Assembly (NCBI GenBank): GCA_017551865.1
Contig: JAFZKB010000030.1
Location: 305,858 to 369,857 of the forward strand
Reading direction: 5' to 3'
From: Clostridiales bacterium
GTDB taxonomy: Bacteria > Bacillota > Clostridia > Saccharofermentanales > Saccharofermentanaceae
Length of the DNA: 64,000 bases
A program made the position numbers and the translations under genes. Shown piece by piece: positions 44,366-53,398 of this stretch (position 1 is the stretch's first letter; every line of letters begins with the position of its first letter). The notes beneath the pieces were generated by a model. It made no database searches and had not been told where the DNA came from. It worked only from the letters and a program-made list of their open reading frames with translations.

Positions 44366-45495
44366 AACTTTTTGTATTCCTCATCCTTCTGGCTCTCCTT
44401 GCCATCCTTGAGCTGGTCTACTACCGCAAGCACGCGCTGAACGACCTTTCTCTTCACGTGTCTTTTTCCAAGCCGGTGGCGAACTTTAACGAGGTCATTG
44501 AAGTTATTGAGGTCGCCCAGAACGATAAGCGTCTCCCGCTGCCGTTCGTGCTTTTGAAATTTGAGTCCCCGACTTCCTTAAACTTCCTGGACATGACGAA
44601 CACGTCCCTTTCCGACCTGTTCTACCGGGAGGATATGCTCACCATGAAGCCCTTTTCCCGTCATACGAGAAGGATCAAGGTCAAGTGCGTCAAGCGCGGC
44701 TATTATTCCTTCGTCCGCGTCAACCTGACGACCTCGGACATCCTTCTGATCGAAAAGATCGCTCGGATCTACGATAACGATGCCAGCATCACGATCCTTC
44801 CCGAGGAGATCCCTCTGCCCGAGATGAAGACGCTACTTTCCGTCACATTCAGTGATGTTCTTTCCCGAAGGACGCTTCTTACGGACCCCTTCTCTTTTTC
44901 CGGGATCCGCGAGTACCAGCCCTGGGATCCGATGCGCGCCATCAACTGGACCGCGACCGCACGGGCCGGAGATTATATGGTCAACCAGAACACTTCCACC
45001 TCCACCAAACAGGCGGCGATCTTCGTAAACCTCGAATCCTATAACTTAAAGGATTCCGTATCACTTTTGGAGGTCTCCATCAGTCTGGCATATTCCTATG
45101 CCAATGAACTGGCTTCTCACGGGATCCCCTCACAGATCTTTACGAACGGAAAAGACGTGATCACGGGACTTCCGGTCTCTACCGGCATTTCTTCGGATTC
45201 GGCTGATAAGATAAAAAGAGGCATAACGCTTGCCCGTATTGATCTGGACGCCGGTGTGATCCCGTTTCCGGACATCGTGGAGGAGCATCTTTCCTCAACC
45301 GGCATGAGCGACTATATCCTCGTGATTTCCGCCAAGCCGGACGGCTCCTTCCGCCCTGTTTTACACAGCATCAAGAGACAGCGTCCGTCGCTTCTTTGGG
45401 TCATGCCTGCATACAGGACCTCTCCGCAGGCCGTTCTGGAACCGGACATTGTCGGAAACTATATGAGATGGGAGGTAAAAGGCCATGACCGATAA
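44362..45495 (+). CDS. DUF58 protein
   Basis: A 377-residue protein with one N-terminal hydrophobic segment (residues 1-20, KLFVFLILLALLAILELVYY) and a DUF58 domain with the signature FSGIREYQPWDPMRAINWTA-type stretch (GIREYQPWDPMRAINWTATA). DUF58 proteins form the usual partner of MoxR ATPases and have a von-Willebrand-like fold. Coupled to moxR by ATGA and overlapping the next gene by 11 bases. Confidence 0.93.
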   Translation: MKLFVFLILLALLAILELVYYRKHALNDLSLHVSFSKPVANFNEVIEVIEVAQNDKRLPLPFVLLKFESPTSLNFLDMTNTSLSDLFYREDMLTMKPFSRHTRRIKVKCVKRGYYSFVRVNLTTSDILLIEKIARIYDNDASITILPEEIPLPEMKTLLSVTFSDVLSRRTLLTDPFSFSGIREYQPWDPMRAINWTATARAGDYMVNQNTSTSTKQAAIFVNLESYNLKDSVSLLEVSISLAYSYANELASHGIPSQIFTNGKDVITGLPVSTGISSDSADKIKRGITLARIDLDAGVIPFPDIVEEHLSSTGMSDYILVISAKPDGSFRPVLHSIKRQRPSLLWVMPAYRTSPQAVLEPDIVGNYMRWEVKGHDR

Positions 45496-46738
45496 ACCGG
45501 AAAAAGCCCCCCGTTTCGTATCCAGCGGACTGATCGTCGATCTTCTGATTTCGATCTCCACCGCCATCACACTGACATCGCTCGAGTCGATAAGTCTTTA
45601 CTATCTTTCCGTCGCGAATATCTATTATTCGCACCTGATCTCTACGACGATCGTCTGCGCCGCCTTTGTACTGATCCGAAGACTTCGTATCCCTCAGGTA
45701 CTCATGATCGGTCTGCATTTTGTAGCTGGCGGGATCTATCTATATCTGCTTTACTACTTTAACATGCGGTTCCACAAATACCCGACGGCAAGCGTGATCT
45801 GTATCGGCATCTGCGTATTCTTCCTGTTCATCCATTCGATGCTTCACAGATACGCCCACCGGTCAAAGCACGTGGCCTTTGACACACTGATCGTGACGCT
45901 TTCGATCCATGCCGTGATCCTTATAGGATTTATCGTCATGCAGTCCCCGTATGGTGCTTTTTATACTCTGCTCAATGCGATCTTCATCGTGATCCTTTAC
46001 TGTGTAGCCCGTCAGATCGATGTTTTCGAGACGAGATACTACCATAATCTTCACTCGTCCACACAGCCGGTCCGTGCCATAAGAACACAGAATGTCTATT
46101 CCATCTTCATGATCTTCGGAGGCATCGGCATTGCACTGGCACTTCTTCTGGTGATCCCCGTCGATCAGATCGCCAGGCTTCTGCAAAAATTCGCTTATGT
46201 CATTTTCGGACTGATCGGAAAATTTCTCGAATGGATCAATAGTGGCGGAACCACTGCGGATCCGGAAGATGAACTGGACTGGACAGATCTTCTCAACAAG
46301 TTGCAGGCAGAAGAAACCGATCAGTCGGAGCCTTCGGCTTTCTCGGTCATCCTGACTACGATCATCTTCGGCATCCTCTTCCTCCTGATGTTTGTCTTCT
46401 TAATTAAGACCATCATCCTTATCATGAAGCATTTTCACCATGAGCAGGGAGAGGAAAAAGTCGTTGAGAACGATGCCGTTATTGACATCATCGAAGAAGT
46501 CCCGAAGACGAAGCTCGCCCCTTCCCTTTCCCGTCAGGATTTCGGCGAAGGATACGAAGGAAAAATAAGAAAGCAGTACTATCAGCGCGTGGCCCGGGCC
46601 ATGCGAAAAGGCATGAAGGTCAAGCCCTCGACTTCTCCCCGCGAGATCGAAGAAGAGATAAAAAACCAGGGAGACCCGTCCATCTCTGAACTGACCTCCC
46701 TTTATGAATCTGTACGTTATAACAAGCGGCAGGATTAA
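45485..46738 (+). CDS. Multipass membrane protein, DUF4129-like C-terminus
   Basis: A 417-residue protein with about nine hydrophobic segments from residue 14 to ~310 and a cytoplasmic C-terminal domain ending ISELTSLYESVRYNKRQD, as in DUF4129 proteins of MoxR operons. It lacks the transglutaminase domain often fused or adjacent in these operons. It overlaps DUF58 by 11 bases. Its stop codon overlaps the convergent ROK kinase stop by 3 bases and no terminator is visible between them. Confidence 0.82.
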   Translation: MTDKPEKAPRFVSSGLIVDLLISISTAITLTSLESISLYYLSVANIYYSHLISTTIVCAAFVLIRRLRIPQVLMIGLHFVAGGIYLYLLYYFNMRFHKYPTASVICIGICVFFLFIHSMLHRYAHRSKHVAFDTLIVTLSIHAVILIGFIVMQSPYGAFYTLLNAIFIVILYCVARQIDVFETRYYHNLHSSTQPVRAIRTQNVYSIFMIFGGIGIALALLLVIPVDQIARLLQKFAYVIFGLIGKFLEWINSGGTTADPEDELDWTDLLNKLQAEETDQSEPSAFSVILTTIIFGILFLLMFVFLIKTIILIMKHFHHEQGEEKVVENDAVIDIIEEVPKTKLAPSLSRQDFGEGYEGKIRKQYYQRVARAMRKGMKVKPSTSPREIEEEIKNQGDPSISELTSLYESVRYNKRQD

Positions 46739-47700
46739 GCTTTCAGCATCTCATCGATCATGGCCAGTGCGCCATAAAGGATCGAATCATCTCCCAGTGC
46801 CGCAGCTTTGATCGTCACCGTATCGCGGATCGACGGCATACAGTAGCGGTCCACATCTTTCAGGATCTTTTCGAGGAAAACAGGCCCCATCGCTTCCATG
46901 ACACCGCCGCCGAGAACGACCATCTCCGGGCTGAAGGTGTTGATCAGATTGCCGATACCGATCGCCAGATAGTGGCAGGCGCGGTCGATGGCTTCAATCG
47001 TCACTTCATCGCCTTCGTCGTAAGAAGCTTTCAGCGCCTTACTCTTAAATACGCCCTTTTCCACGGCTTTCGCCATAGAGGTGCTTCTGCCTCTTCCTGC
47101 CTGGGTACGGATATAATCCGAGATACCCTGCTTACTGGAAAATGCCTCGAGACAGCCTCTCTGTCCGCAGTTACACTTCGGGCCTTCCGGATCAAGGACC
47201 ATGTGTCCGCACTCGGCGCCTTTGTCGAGATGTCCCGTAAAGAGCTTGCCGTCGAGGATCAAACCTGCGCCCATGCCGGTTCCGACAAAGAGTCCCACGA
47301 CCTGGGTAAGTCCCTTGGCCGCGCCGTATTTCCACTCACCATACACACCGACATTCACGTCGTTTCCGATGAAGAACGGCACCTTGAACTTCTTCTCGAT
47401 CGCCTTTTTGATCTCATAATTTCTCCAGGGAAGATTCGGTGAGAAAAGAACGATGCCCTTCTCGATATTGATGACGCCCGGAGCACCCGCAGCAATCGCC
47501 GCAACATCCTTGATGGAGATCTTATACTCGGAGATCAGCTGCTCGACAAGAGAGATGATCGTATTTTCGATATTCTGGGAGTCATCTCCGCCGGCCTTTG
47601 TCTTCTTCTTGACGCGATAAACGATCTCGCGCTTGCTGTTGAAGATCACGCCTAAGACTTTCGTTCCTCCGATATCCAGACAGATATAGTACTTCGCCAT
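46735..47700 (-). CDS. ROK-family sugar kinase (glucokinase-like)
   Basis: A 321-residue ROK kinase. ATP motif DIGGTKVLGVIF at the N-terminus, FIGNDVNVGVYGEWKYG, and the zinc motif CGHMVLDPEGPKCNCGQRGC whose cysteines and His are family hallmarks of ROK proteins. It has no HTH, so it is a kinase and not a repressor. Start at the ATG (47700) with AAGGAG 9 bases before, not the TTG two codons earlier. Probable substrate glucose or a related hexose. Third gene after clpX. Confidence 0.92.
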   Translation of the reverse strand: MAKYYICLDIGGTKVLGVIFNSKREIVYRVKKKTKAGGDDSQNIENTIISLVEQLISEYKISIKDVAAIAAGAPGVINIEKGIVLFSPNLPWRNYEIKKAIEKKFKVPFFIGNDVNVGVYGEWKYGAAKGLTQVVGLFVGTGMGAGLILDGKLFTGHLDKGAECGHMVLDPEGPKCNCGQRGCLEAFSSKQGISDYIRTQAGRGRSTSMAKAVEKGVFKSKALKASYDEGDEVTIEAIDRACHYLAIGIGNLINTFSPEMVVLGGGVMEAMGPVFLEKILKDVDRYCMPSIRDTVTIKAAALGDDSILYGALAMIDEMLKA

Positions 47701-47706
47701 AGTCAA

Positions 47707-48072
47707 TTACTCCTTCCGTTTATAGAATTCATCAATGAGATCATAAAGTTTCTGTACCCCGTTTTCGAGGTGGAAATAGTGAACGATATACGGGACTAAT
47801 AGAACGACGATCAGGCCGAGGAGCGGCAGCATATAAAGCTCGCCCGACAGCACGAATACGCCGAACACGATCAGCATGCTCAAAGCGAAAAGCACAGTCA
47901 CGATCAGATGGATCAGCCGTTCATGCTGAAAATAGGGAAGCCATCTCTCCATATACGAAAGCAGGTCTGCGAGCCTGCTTTGATCGCCGCCCGCACCACC
48001 TGCTGTTGTTGCGTCGTATGAAGAAAGAAACTTTTCCGCTTCGGAAATAAGTTGTTTCAGTTTCTTTGCCAT
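47707..48072 (-). CDS. Small two-helix membrane protein
   Basis: A 121-residue protein of unknown family: N-terminal helical, Gly-rich stretch (to ~35), transmembrane segments at ~55-75 and 79-98, and a charged helix at the C-terminus (ENGVQKLYDLIDEFYKRKE). It lies 14 bases after clpX and 6 bases before the ROK kinase start, so it is cotranscribed with both. Confidence 0.75.
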   Translation of the reverse strand: MAKKLKQLISEAEKFLSSYDATTAGGAGGDQSRLADLLSYMERWLPYFQHERLIHLIVTVLFALSMLIVFGVFVLSGELYMLPLLGLIVVLLVPYIVHYFHLENGVQKLYDLIDEFYKRKE

Positions 48073-48086
48073 GTTTTAACGCCTCA

Positions 48087-49406
48087 TTATGCGCCCTTTT
48101 CTTCTGTCTTCTCCGATCTGGAACTGGTACGCTGCTTCTTGGGCTTGGCTCCCTTGATCAGCTCAGGACGCTTGTTCTCCGTTACACAGTCCTTGTGAAC
48201 GATGCACTTGACGGCATCCTGCTGGGACGGCACGTCGTACATGATGTCCATCATGAGATCCTCGAGGATCGCACGAAGACCTCTGGCACCGGTCTTTCTC
48301 TCGATCGCCTTCTTCGCGATCGCTTCGACAGCATCATCATCGAACTCGAGTTCGACACCATCCATCTTCAGCATCTTCCAGTACTGCTTGAGAAGTGCAT
48401 TCTTCGGCTCACGGAGGATACGTACGAGAGCTTCCTCAGAAAGACCGTCCAGTGTAACATTAATCGGTACACGTCCTATGAATTCCGGGATGAGACCGAA
48501 CTTCATGAGGTCCTGCGGAACGAGCTCGGCGAGCCATTCGCCCGGCTGTTTTTCCTGCTGGGAAACGATCTCGGCACCAAAGCCGAAGTTCTTCTTACCG
48601 ATACGCTGCTCGATGATCTTCTCGAGTCCGTCAAAAGCACCACCGCAGATAAAGAGGATGTTCGTCGTATCGATCTGGATGAACTCCTGGTGCGGATGCT
48701 TTCTGCCGCCCTGCGGAGGTACATTGGCCACAGTACTCTCCAGGATCTTGAGAAGTGCCTGCTGCACGCCTTCACCGCTGACGTCTCTCGTGATGGACGG
48801 GTTCTCGGATTTTTTCGTGATCTTATCGATCTCGTCGATATAGATGATACCGCGCTGGGCGGCTTCAACGTTATAGTCTGCTGCCTGAAGGAGTTTGAGA
48901 AGGATGTTCTCAACGTCCTCACCGACGTAACCGGCTTCTGTCAGTGTCGTCGCATCAGCGATGGCGAACGGCACATTGAGCGCGCGGGCCAGTGTCTGCG
49001 CCAGAAGCGTCTTACCGCAGCCCGTAGGTCCAATCAAGAGGATATTACTCTTGGTAAGTTCAATATCATCCGATGTGGAGAACTTGGAGAACACACGCTT
49101 ATAGTGGTTATATACAGCAACGGACAGTGCCTTCTTGGCCTGTTCCTGACCGATGACATATTCATCGAGTGCCGCCTTCAGTTCCGCCGGCGTCGGCAGA
49201 TGGTCTTTCGGGCCTGTTCCGTTCGAGAACGAGCCTTTAAAGCTGACCTCATCTTCTGCCAGGATCGACTCACAGATCATCACGCACTCATTGCAGATAT
49301 ATATGCCCGGCGGGCCCGCCAGCATACGGGAGACCTCCTGCTCACTCTTTCCGCAAAAAGAACAATGGATGATGCCATCAAAATCTAATGTATCGTCTTT
49401 GCTCAT
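48087..49406 (-). CDS. clpX: ATP-dependent Clp protease ATP-binding subunit ClpX
   Basis: A 439-residue AAA+ unfoldase that feeds tagged proteins to ClpP. N-terminal zinc domain: Cys15, Cys18, Cys38, Cys41 (CSFCGK and CNEC). AAA motifs [34 protein letters not shown], and the sensor-2 [10 protein letters not shown]. clpP is not adjacent, although tig-clpP-clpX is the usual order; here tig is directly upstream. Promoter and strong codon bias are seen. Confidence 0.97.
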   Translation of the reverse strand: MSKDDTLDFDGIIHCSFCGKSEQEVSRMLAGPPGIYICNECVMICESILAEDEVSFKGSFSNGTGPKDHLPTPAELKAALDEYVIGQEQAKKALSVAVYNHYKRVFSKFSTSDDIELTKSNILLIGPTGCGKTLLAQTLARALNVPFAIADATTLTEAGYVGEDVENILLKLLQAADYNVEAAQRGIIYIDEIDKITKKSENPSITRDVSGEGVQQALLKILESTVANVPPQGGRKHPHQEFIQIDTTNILFICGGAFDGLEKIIEQRIGKKNFGFGAEIVSQQEKQPGEWLAELVPQDLMKFGLIPEFIGRVPINVTLDGLSEEALVRILREPKNALLKQYWKMLKMDGVELEFDDDAVEAIAKKAIERKTGARGLRAILEDLMMDIMYDVPSQQDAVKCIVHKDCVTENKRPELIKGAKPKKQRTSSRSEKTEEKGA

Positions 49407-49466
49407 ACTTTCTCCTTACTTTCGGACGCGCAAATATGGAACGTATACGCACCCCTCATCTCTATC

Positions 49467-49495
49467 ATGTTAACCGAACAGAACTTTTCTTTCAA
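49467..49495 (-). promoter_or_regulatory. Candidate promoter of clpX
   Basis: On the minus strand TTGAAA (49490-49495) and TAACAT (49467-49472) with a 17-base spacer, about 55 bases before the ATG. Confidence 0.55.
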
Positions 49496-49573
49496 TTCTT
49501 CCTATGTTACGAATCGTTTTCATTTTCTCAAATCGGATCGAACACAAGTGGAGCATATATCACTGATCCGATG

Positions 49574-49603
49574 AAAAAAGACTGCCTTGTTTCCAAGGCA
49601 GTC
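49574..49603 (-). terminator. Terminator of tig
   Basis: GACTGCCTTG (49580-49589) pairs with CAAGGCAGTC (49594-49603), a 10-bp stem with a 4-base loop, followed on the minus strand by TTTTTT. Confidence 0.9.
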
Positions 49604-49635
49604 CGAAGTCTCTAATACTCTTTGGAAAGGAAGGA

Positions 49636-50955
49636 TCACTCTTCAGTCTTTTCTTCCTTCTTCTCTTCCTTCTTTTCGGTCTTTACAGCCTTTTCAGCAA
49701 GAGCATCTACTGTCTTTCTGCCAACGATGCTCTCACGCAGGAATTCGTCGTTGTCCTTGATGCGGGCCATGAAATCTTCCTTCTTCATGCCATACTGGGA
49801 AGCGATCTTCTCTGCTTCTTCTTCCACATCCGCATCAGTTGCTTCGATGTTCATAGCCTTCGCGCAGGCCTCCAGTACGAGAGAGGACTTCACGCGGGTC
49901 TCTGCCATTGTGCGCAGGCCGGCTCTGTACTCATCCATGGTCTGACCCATGTACTGGAGATATGTGTTGAGGTCGATGCCCTGGGAACGCATTCTGTAGT
50001 TCTGCTCATCGATCATGCTGTCGATCTCTGTATCGACCATGCACTCCGGAATGTCGACCTTTGCGTTATCGCAAACTGCCTTAACGACTTCATTCTCGAA
50101 AAGATCCTGTGCGGTCTTCTTTGCGCTTTCTTCCTGGGACTTCTTAATGTCTGCCTTGTACTCGTCGAGAGTATCGAATTCGCTGACATCCTTTGCGAAA
50201 TCATCGTCGAGTTCCGGAAGCTCCTTTACCTTGATGGCGTGGATCTTGACCTGGAATGTCGCGTCCTTACCCTTGAGGTTTTCTGCGTGATACTCTTCCG
50301 GGAAAGTTACCTGGATCGGGAACTCCTCATCGATGTTGTGACCGATGAGCTGATCTTCAAAGCCCGGGATAAAGGTGTTGGAACCGATCTTGAGGTCGTG
50401 TCCCTCATCTTTGCCGCCTTCAAATGCTACGCCATCTACGAAACCTTCGTAGTCGATCGTTACGGTATCACCGCTTTCAACGGCTCTGCCCTCGACCGGA
50501 ACCATACGGCCGTTTCTGTCCTGAATGCGCTTCAGTTCAGCTTCTACAGTCTCATCGGAAGGAGCAGCATAGCTGTAAGCAGCTTCTACGCCCTCATACT
50601 GGCCGAGTTCAACTTCCGGCTTCACAGTAACAGTTACTGTGTACTTCATGCCCTTATCTGCACCGATCTCCTGGATGTCGAGCTCCGGACGGGAAACGAC
50701 CTTGATGTCGTTCTCCTTTACAGCCGCTGTATATGCCGGGTTTACGACAAAATCGATCGCGTCATCGTAGAGGACGCCTTCACCGTAATACTGGGTAACG
50801 AGCTTATATGGTGCCTTGCCCTTACGGAAACCAGGGATCTGAAAACGATTCTTATTCTTGTTAAAGGACTTCATCAATGCGTCCTTAAATTCTTCCGGGG
50901 ATGCTTCCAATGAGATAACGACGATGTTGTTATCCTTTTTCTCAACAGATGCCAT
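49636..50955 (-). CDS. tig: Trigger factor
   Basis: Ribosome-associated chaperone and prolyl isomerase. 439 residues. N-terminal ribosome signature PGFRKGKAPYKL, central FKBP domain (VTIDYEGFVDGVAFEGGK to VTFPEEY), and a helical C-terminal domain ending in a lysine/glutamate-rich tail. Start at MASVEKKD with GGAGGAG upstream. It has a promoter (TTGAAA, 17 bp, TAAAAT) and a terminator of its own, so it is monocistronic even though clpX is next. Confidence 0.96.
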   Translation of the reverse strand: MASVEKKDNNIVVISLEASPEEFKDALMKSFNKNKNRFQIPGFRKGKAPYKLVTQYYGEGVLYDDAIDFVVNPAYTAAVKENDIKVVSRPELDIQEIGADKGMKYTVTVTVKPEVELGQYEGVEAAYSYAAPSDETVEAELKRIQDRNGRMVPVEGRAVESGDTVTIDYEGFVDGVAFEGGKDEGHDLKIGSNTFIPGFEDQLIGHNIDEEFPIQVTFPEEYHAENLKGKDATFQVKIHAIKVKELPELDDDFAKDVSEFDTLDEYKADIKKSQEESAKKTAQDLFENEVVKAVCDNAKVDIPECMVDTEIDSMIDEQNYRMRSQGIDLNTYLQYMGQTMDEYRAGLRTMAETRVKSSLVLEACAKAMNIEATDADVEEEAEKIASQYGMKKEDFMARIKDNDEFLRESIVGRKTVDALAEKAVKTEKKEEKKEEKTEE

Positions 50956-51006
50956 TTCTATCTCCTCCATATTATATATAATGAAAATCTAGTCACACGA
51001 ACAGGT

Positions 51007-51035
51007 ATTTTATCACAGACTATGCCACTTTTCAA
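51007..51035 (-). promoter_or_regulatory. Promoter of tig
   Basis: On the minus strand TTGAAA (51030-51035), 17 bases and TAAAAT (51007-51012), the -10 preceded by TGA. Confidence 0.75.
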
Positions 51036-51233
51036 TCATTTTTCGCATCCTTCTTCTTGCTTCGGAAAATGCACTCCACCCGCAGATATTTTCTCATTCT
51101 ATCGCGTTTTTTTACTGGATTTGGTATGATAGTTAGGAAATTTTTCTTAATGGCAAAAAAAATCACCGGGATAAGAGTCTAATTAGTGAGGATCCTAATG
51201 GATACTTTTCATCTTAGGTGAAGGAACCGTAGC

Positions 51234-51713
51234 ATGACAGACGAGGTCTTTTTTAATCGGGTCGAAAAGATCCGCCAGAAAATGTACGCCATAGCCTACT
51301 CCTACTTCTATAGTGAGAGTATGGCCATCGATATGGTGGACGATGCCGTATATCGCGGCTACCTCAAGAAGAACTCTCTGAAGCAGGAGCAGTTCTTCGA
51401 AACATGGATGGTACGAATCCTCATGAATCTGTGTGCTACACACTACAAAAAATCGAAGCGCCACAGAAGCTTCGAAGAGTACGTCGTGGACCATGAACCC
51501 TCGGCAGAGATCGCCACGAACCGTCTGGAACTGATGGATGCGATCTCCCACCTTCCCGATGATCTGAAAAGGATCATTACCCTCAAATATTACGGTGAAT
51601 ATTCCACCAAAGAAATCGCCGAACTGCTGAAGATCCCTATGGGCACAGTAGGAACGCGGGTCCGCAAGGCCTTAGACCTTCTGCGGATGGAACTCGGAGG
51701 AGATGACATATGA
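51234..51713 (+). CDS. ECF-type sigma factor
   Basis: A 159-residue sigma-70-family protein with only regions 2 and 4. Region 2: AYSYFYSESMAIDMVDDAVY, then FETWMVRILMNLCATHYKK; region 4: LPDDLKRIITLKYYGEYSTK followed by EIAELLKIPMGTVGTRVRKA as the -35-recognising helix-turn-helix. It overlaps the DUF4179 gene start by 4 bases (ATGA), the usual sigma/anti-sigma pairing. Its leader of >100 bases has no clear conventional promoter. Confidence 0.88.
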   Translation: MTDEVFFNRVEKIRQKMYAIAYSYFYSESMAIDMVDDAVYRGYLKKNSLKQEQFFETWMVRILMNLCATHYKKSKRHRSFEEYVVDHEPSAEIATNRLELMDAISHLPDDLKRIITLKYYGEYSTKEIAELLKIPMGTVGTRVRKALDLLRMELGGDDI

Positions 51714-53200
51714 ATTTAGAACATGAGATCCAGAACCTCGCCAAAGAGGCATTCGAACTTCCGGAGAAGATGAATATCGACCGGATCCGGAAGGTCACGA
51801 AAAGAAGAAAAATGATCCATAATGTAGCCGTGGTCGGAAGAACACTGCTGGTGCTTTTTGCAACCCTGTTCCTGTCGCTGTTCATCGGCGTCAACACATC
51901 CACTTCTTTCGCCAGAGCCTGCGCTGACATGCCGATCATCGGCGACCTCAGCCAGTCCATGGTCGTCCGTTCGGAGATCCGCTCGGCGATCCGCCACAAT
52001 AAAAACGTACAGGAATATATCCAGGCCGGCGGCCTCCACGAATATCATCAGGTTCAGGGCGGCTCGAACAGCCAGATCCGCTGCACTGTCGACTCTTACC
52101 TTGCTGACTCTCTGGCCTTCAGCTTCCTCCTCAAGGTAGATACATCGATCGATCTTCTGCCCGAAGACCAGTTCTCTCTTTCCAACCTGCGTCTGATCGA
52201 CCTCGACACAAACGAAGAAGAGGCGATCGACCTCGACTCTAAAGAAGAGAAAGTGATCTATTGCCCTGCTACAAGCGGCACTGATATCAAAGCTCCCGGG
52301 AAGCTCCAGCTTGTTCAGACCTACTGGGAAAAGCCCCACAGGAACTTCGCGGTCGCTTTCGAAATCGATGACACTTTCGGTAAGTCCCGTAGAATAAAAG
52401 AGTCTTTCCGGTTCGAATTCAAAAACGTGGACATCAGTCCGGTCAAGCATTATCCGGTCGACCAGACGATCGAATTTGAAGACAAGCAGATCCATATCTC
52501 CGACCTTCTCGTTTCGGAAACGACGACCCTCGTCGCTATCGAGCAGCCGAACTGGGACGGATACATTTTCAAAGGCATCGACCTTTTCATCACGGATGAA
52601 AACGGCAACACGATCTCAGATCCGGGCCTTAACAACGGCATATTGAACGAAGGCTACCAGGTCCAGGACGAAAACGGCAAGACTTACACGTACATCATCA
52701 TGCCGACGATCTTCTATAAGAACGTGCAGAAGGTGAAGCTCCAGATCACCGCCATCTGCTACACCTGTTACGACAACCGCATCCTGACCGTTTATCCGCA
52801 CAAGAATATTGCGACGATTGGCGACGAGACCATTCCGATCGAGGTCTATGGTTCCGATCACTCCTATGGCGATTTCGGTCTTTCGGATTACACCAGAAAA
52901 GACGCACCAAAAGAAGGTACGATGCTCTTCGTGATCCCTTACGACGCTCAGCTGCCGCTTTATAACTATGTATGCTCTCAGACCCAGAATGGTTTAGAGC
53001 TACTTAAAGAAGAGCTTTTTGGTTATCCAACCACTAAGATTGGTGGAAAAGAATACCTGATCATCAAGGTCTCCCGTGAATATGAGGAAACGCTCGGCCA
53101 GGATCCGATCTACCGCTTCGTCAGCAACGGCGATTCCGAGACTTCCCGTCTGATAGCCGCCGTCGAGGTCGACCTTACCGAAGCTTCAGATACGATCTGA
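51710..53200 (+). CDS. DUF4179-type membrane protein, probable anti-sigma factor
   Basis: A 496-residue protein. Residues 1-36 are cytoplasmic (short N-terminal sigma-binding candidate), one transmembrane helix spans ~37-62 (HNVAVVGRTLLVLFATLFLS), and the rest is an extracytoplasmic domain starting with ARACADMPIIGDLSQSM, the DUF4179 signature, followed by about 400 beta-rich residues. Translational coupling to the sigma gene makes anti-sigma activity and extracellular sensing the likely role. The signal is unknown. A strong terminator follows. Confidence 0.85.
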   Translation: MNLEHEIQNLAKEAFELPEKMNIDRIRKVTKRRKMIHNVAVVGRTLLVLFATLFLSLFIGVNTSTSFARACADMPIIGDLSQSMVVRSEIRSAIRHNKNVQEYIQAGGLHEYHQVQGGSNSQIRCTVDSYLADSLAFSFLLKVDTSIDLLPEDQFSLSNLRLIDLDTNEEEAIDLDSKEEKVIYCPATSGTDIKAPGKLQLVQTYWEKPHRNFAVAFEIDDTFGKSRRIKESFRFEFKNVDISPVKHYPVDQTIEFEDKQIHISDLLVSETTTLVAIEQPNWDGYIFKGIDLFITDENGNTISDPGLNNGILNEGYQVQDENGKTYTYIIMPTIFYKNVQKVKLQITAICYTCYDNRILTVYPHKNIATIGDETIPIEVYGSDHSYGDFGLSDYTRKDAPKEGTMLFVIPYDAQLPLYNYVCSQTQNGLELLKEELFGYPTTKIGGKEYLIIKVSREYEETLGQDPIYRFVSNGDSETSRLIAAVEVDLTEASDTI

Positions 53201-53226
53201 TCATAAATCGAAACCGAGATGAAAAA

Positions 53227-53256
53227 AGGCTGTCTTCCAGGAGACAGCCTTTTCTT
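53227..53256. terminator. Terminator shared by the sigma/DUF4179 operon and tRNA-Arg
   Basis: AGGCTGTCT (53227-53235) pairs with AGACAGCCT (53242-53250). The plus strand continues TTTCTTT, the minus strand TTTTTT, so the hairpin can end transcription from both sides. Confidence 0.85.
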
Positions 53257-53260
53257 TATC

Positions 53261-53337
53261 TGGCGCGCCCGGCAGAGATCGAATCCACAACCTTCTGATC
53301 CGTAGTCAGACACTCTATCCAGTTGAGCTACGGGCGC
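53261..53337 (-). tRNA. tRNA-Arg (anticodon ACG)
   Basis: A 77-nt cloverleaf on the minus strand: acceptor GCGCCCG/CGGGCGC, anticodon stem TCTGA/TCAGA with loop CTACGGA giving ACG (inosine at the first position in the mature tRNA), T loop TTCGATC and encoded CCA. It reads CGN codons with A, C or U at the third base. Confidence 0.97.
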
Positions 53338-53369
53338 ATATGATGTATGCCGTATGAACAGCATGATGT

Positions 53370-53398
53370 ATTTTAGACCTAAGAACGGCGCTTGTCAA
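53370..53398 (-). promoter_or_regulatory. Promoter of tRNA-Arg
   Basis: On the minus strand TTGACA (53393-53398), 17 bases and TAAAAT (53370-53375). The -35 contains the stop codon of the histidine kinase gene. The start is about 26 bases before the tRNA. Confidence 0.8.

Noticed and set aside
51036..51233. Promoter TGGTATGAT at 51122-51130 for the sigma factor
   Set aside because: Extended -10 without any -35 match, more than 100 bases from the start; too weak to list as a feature.
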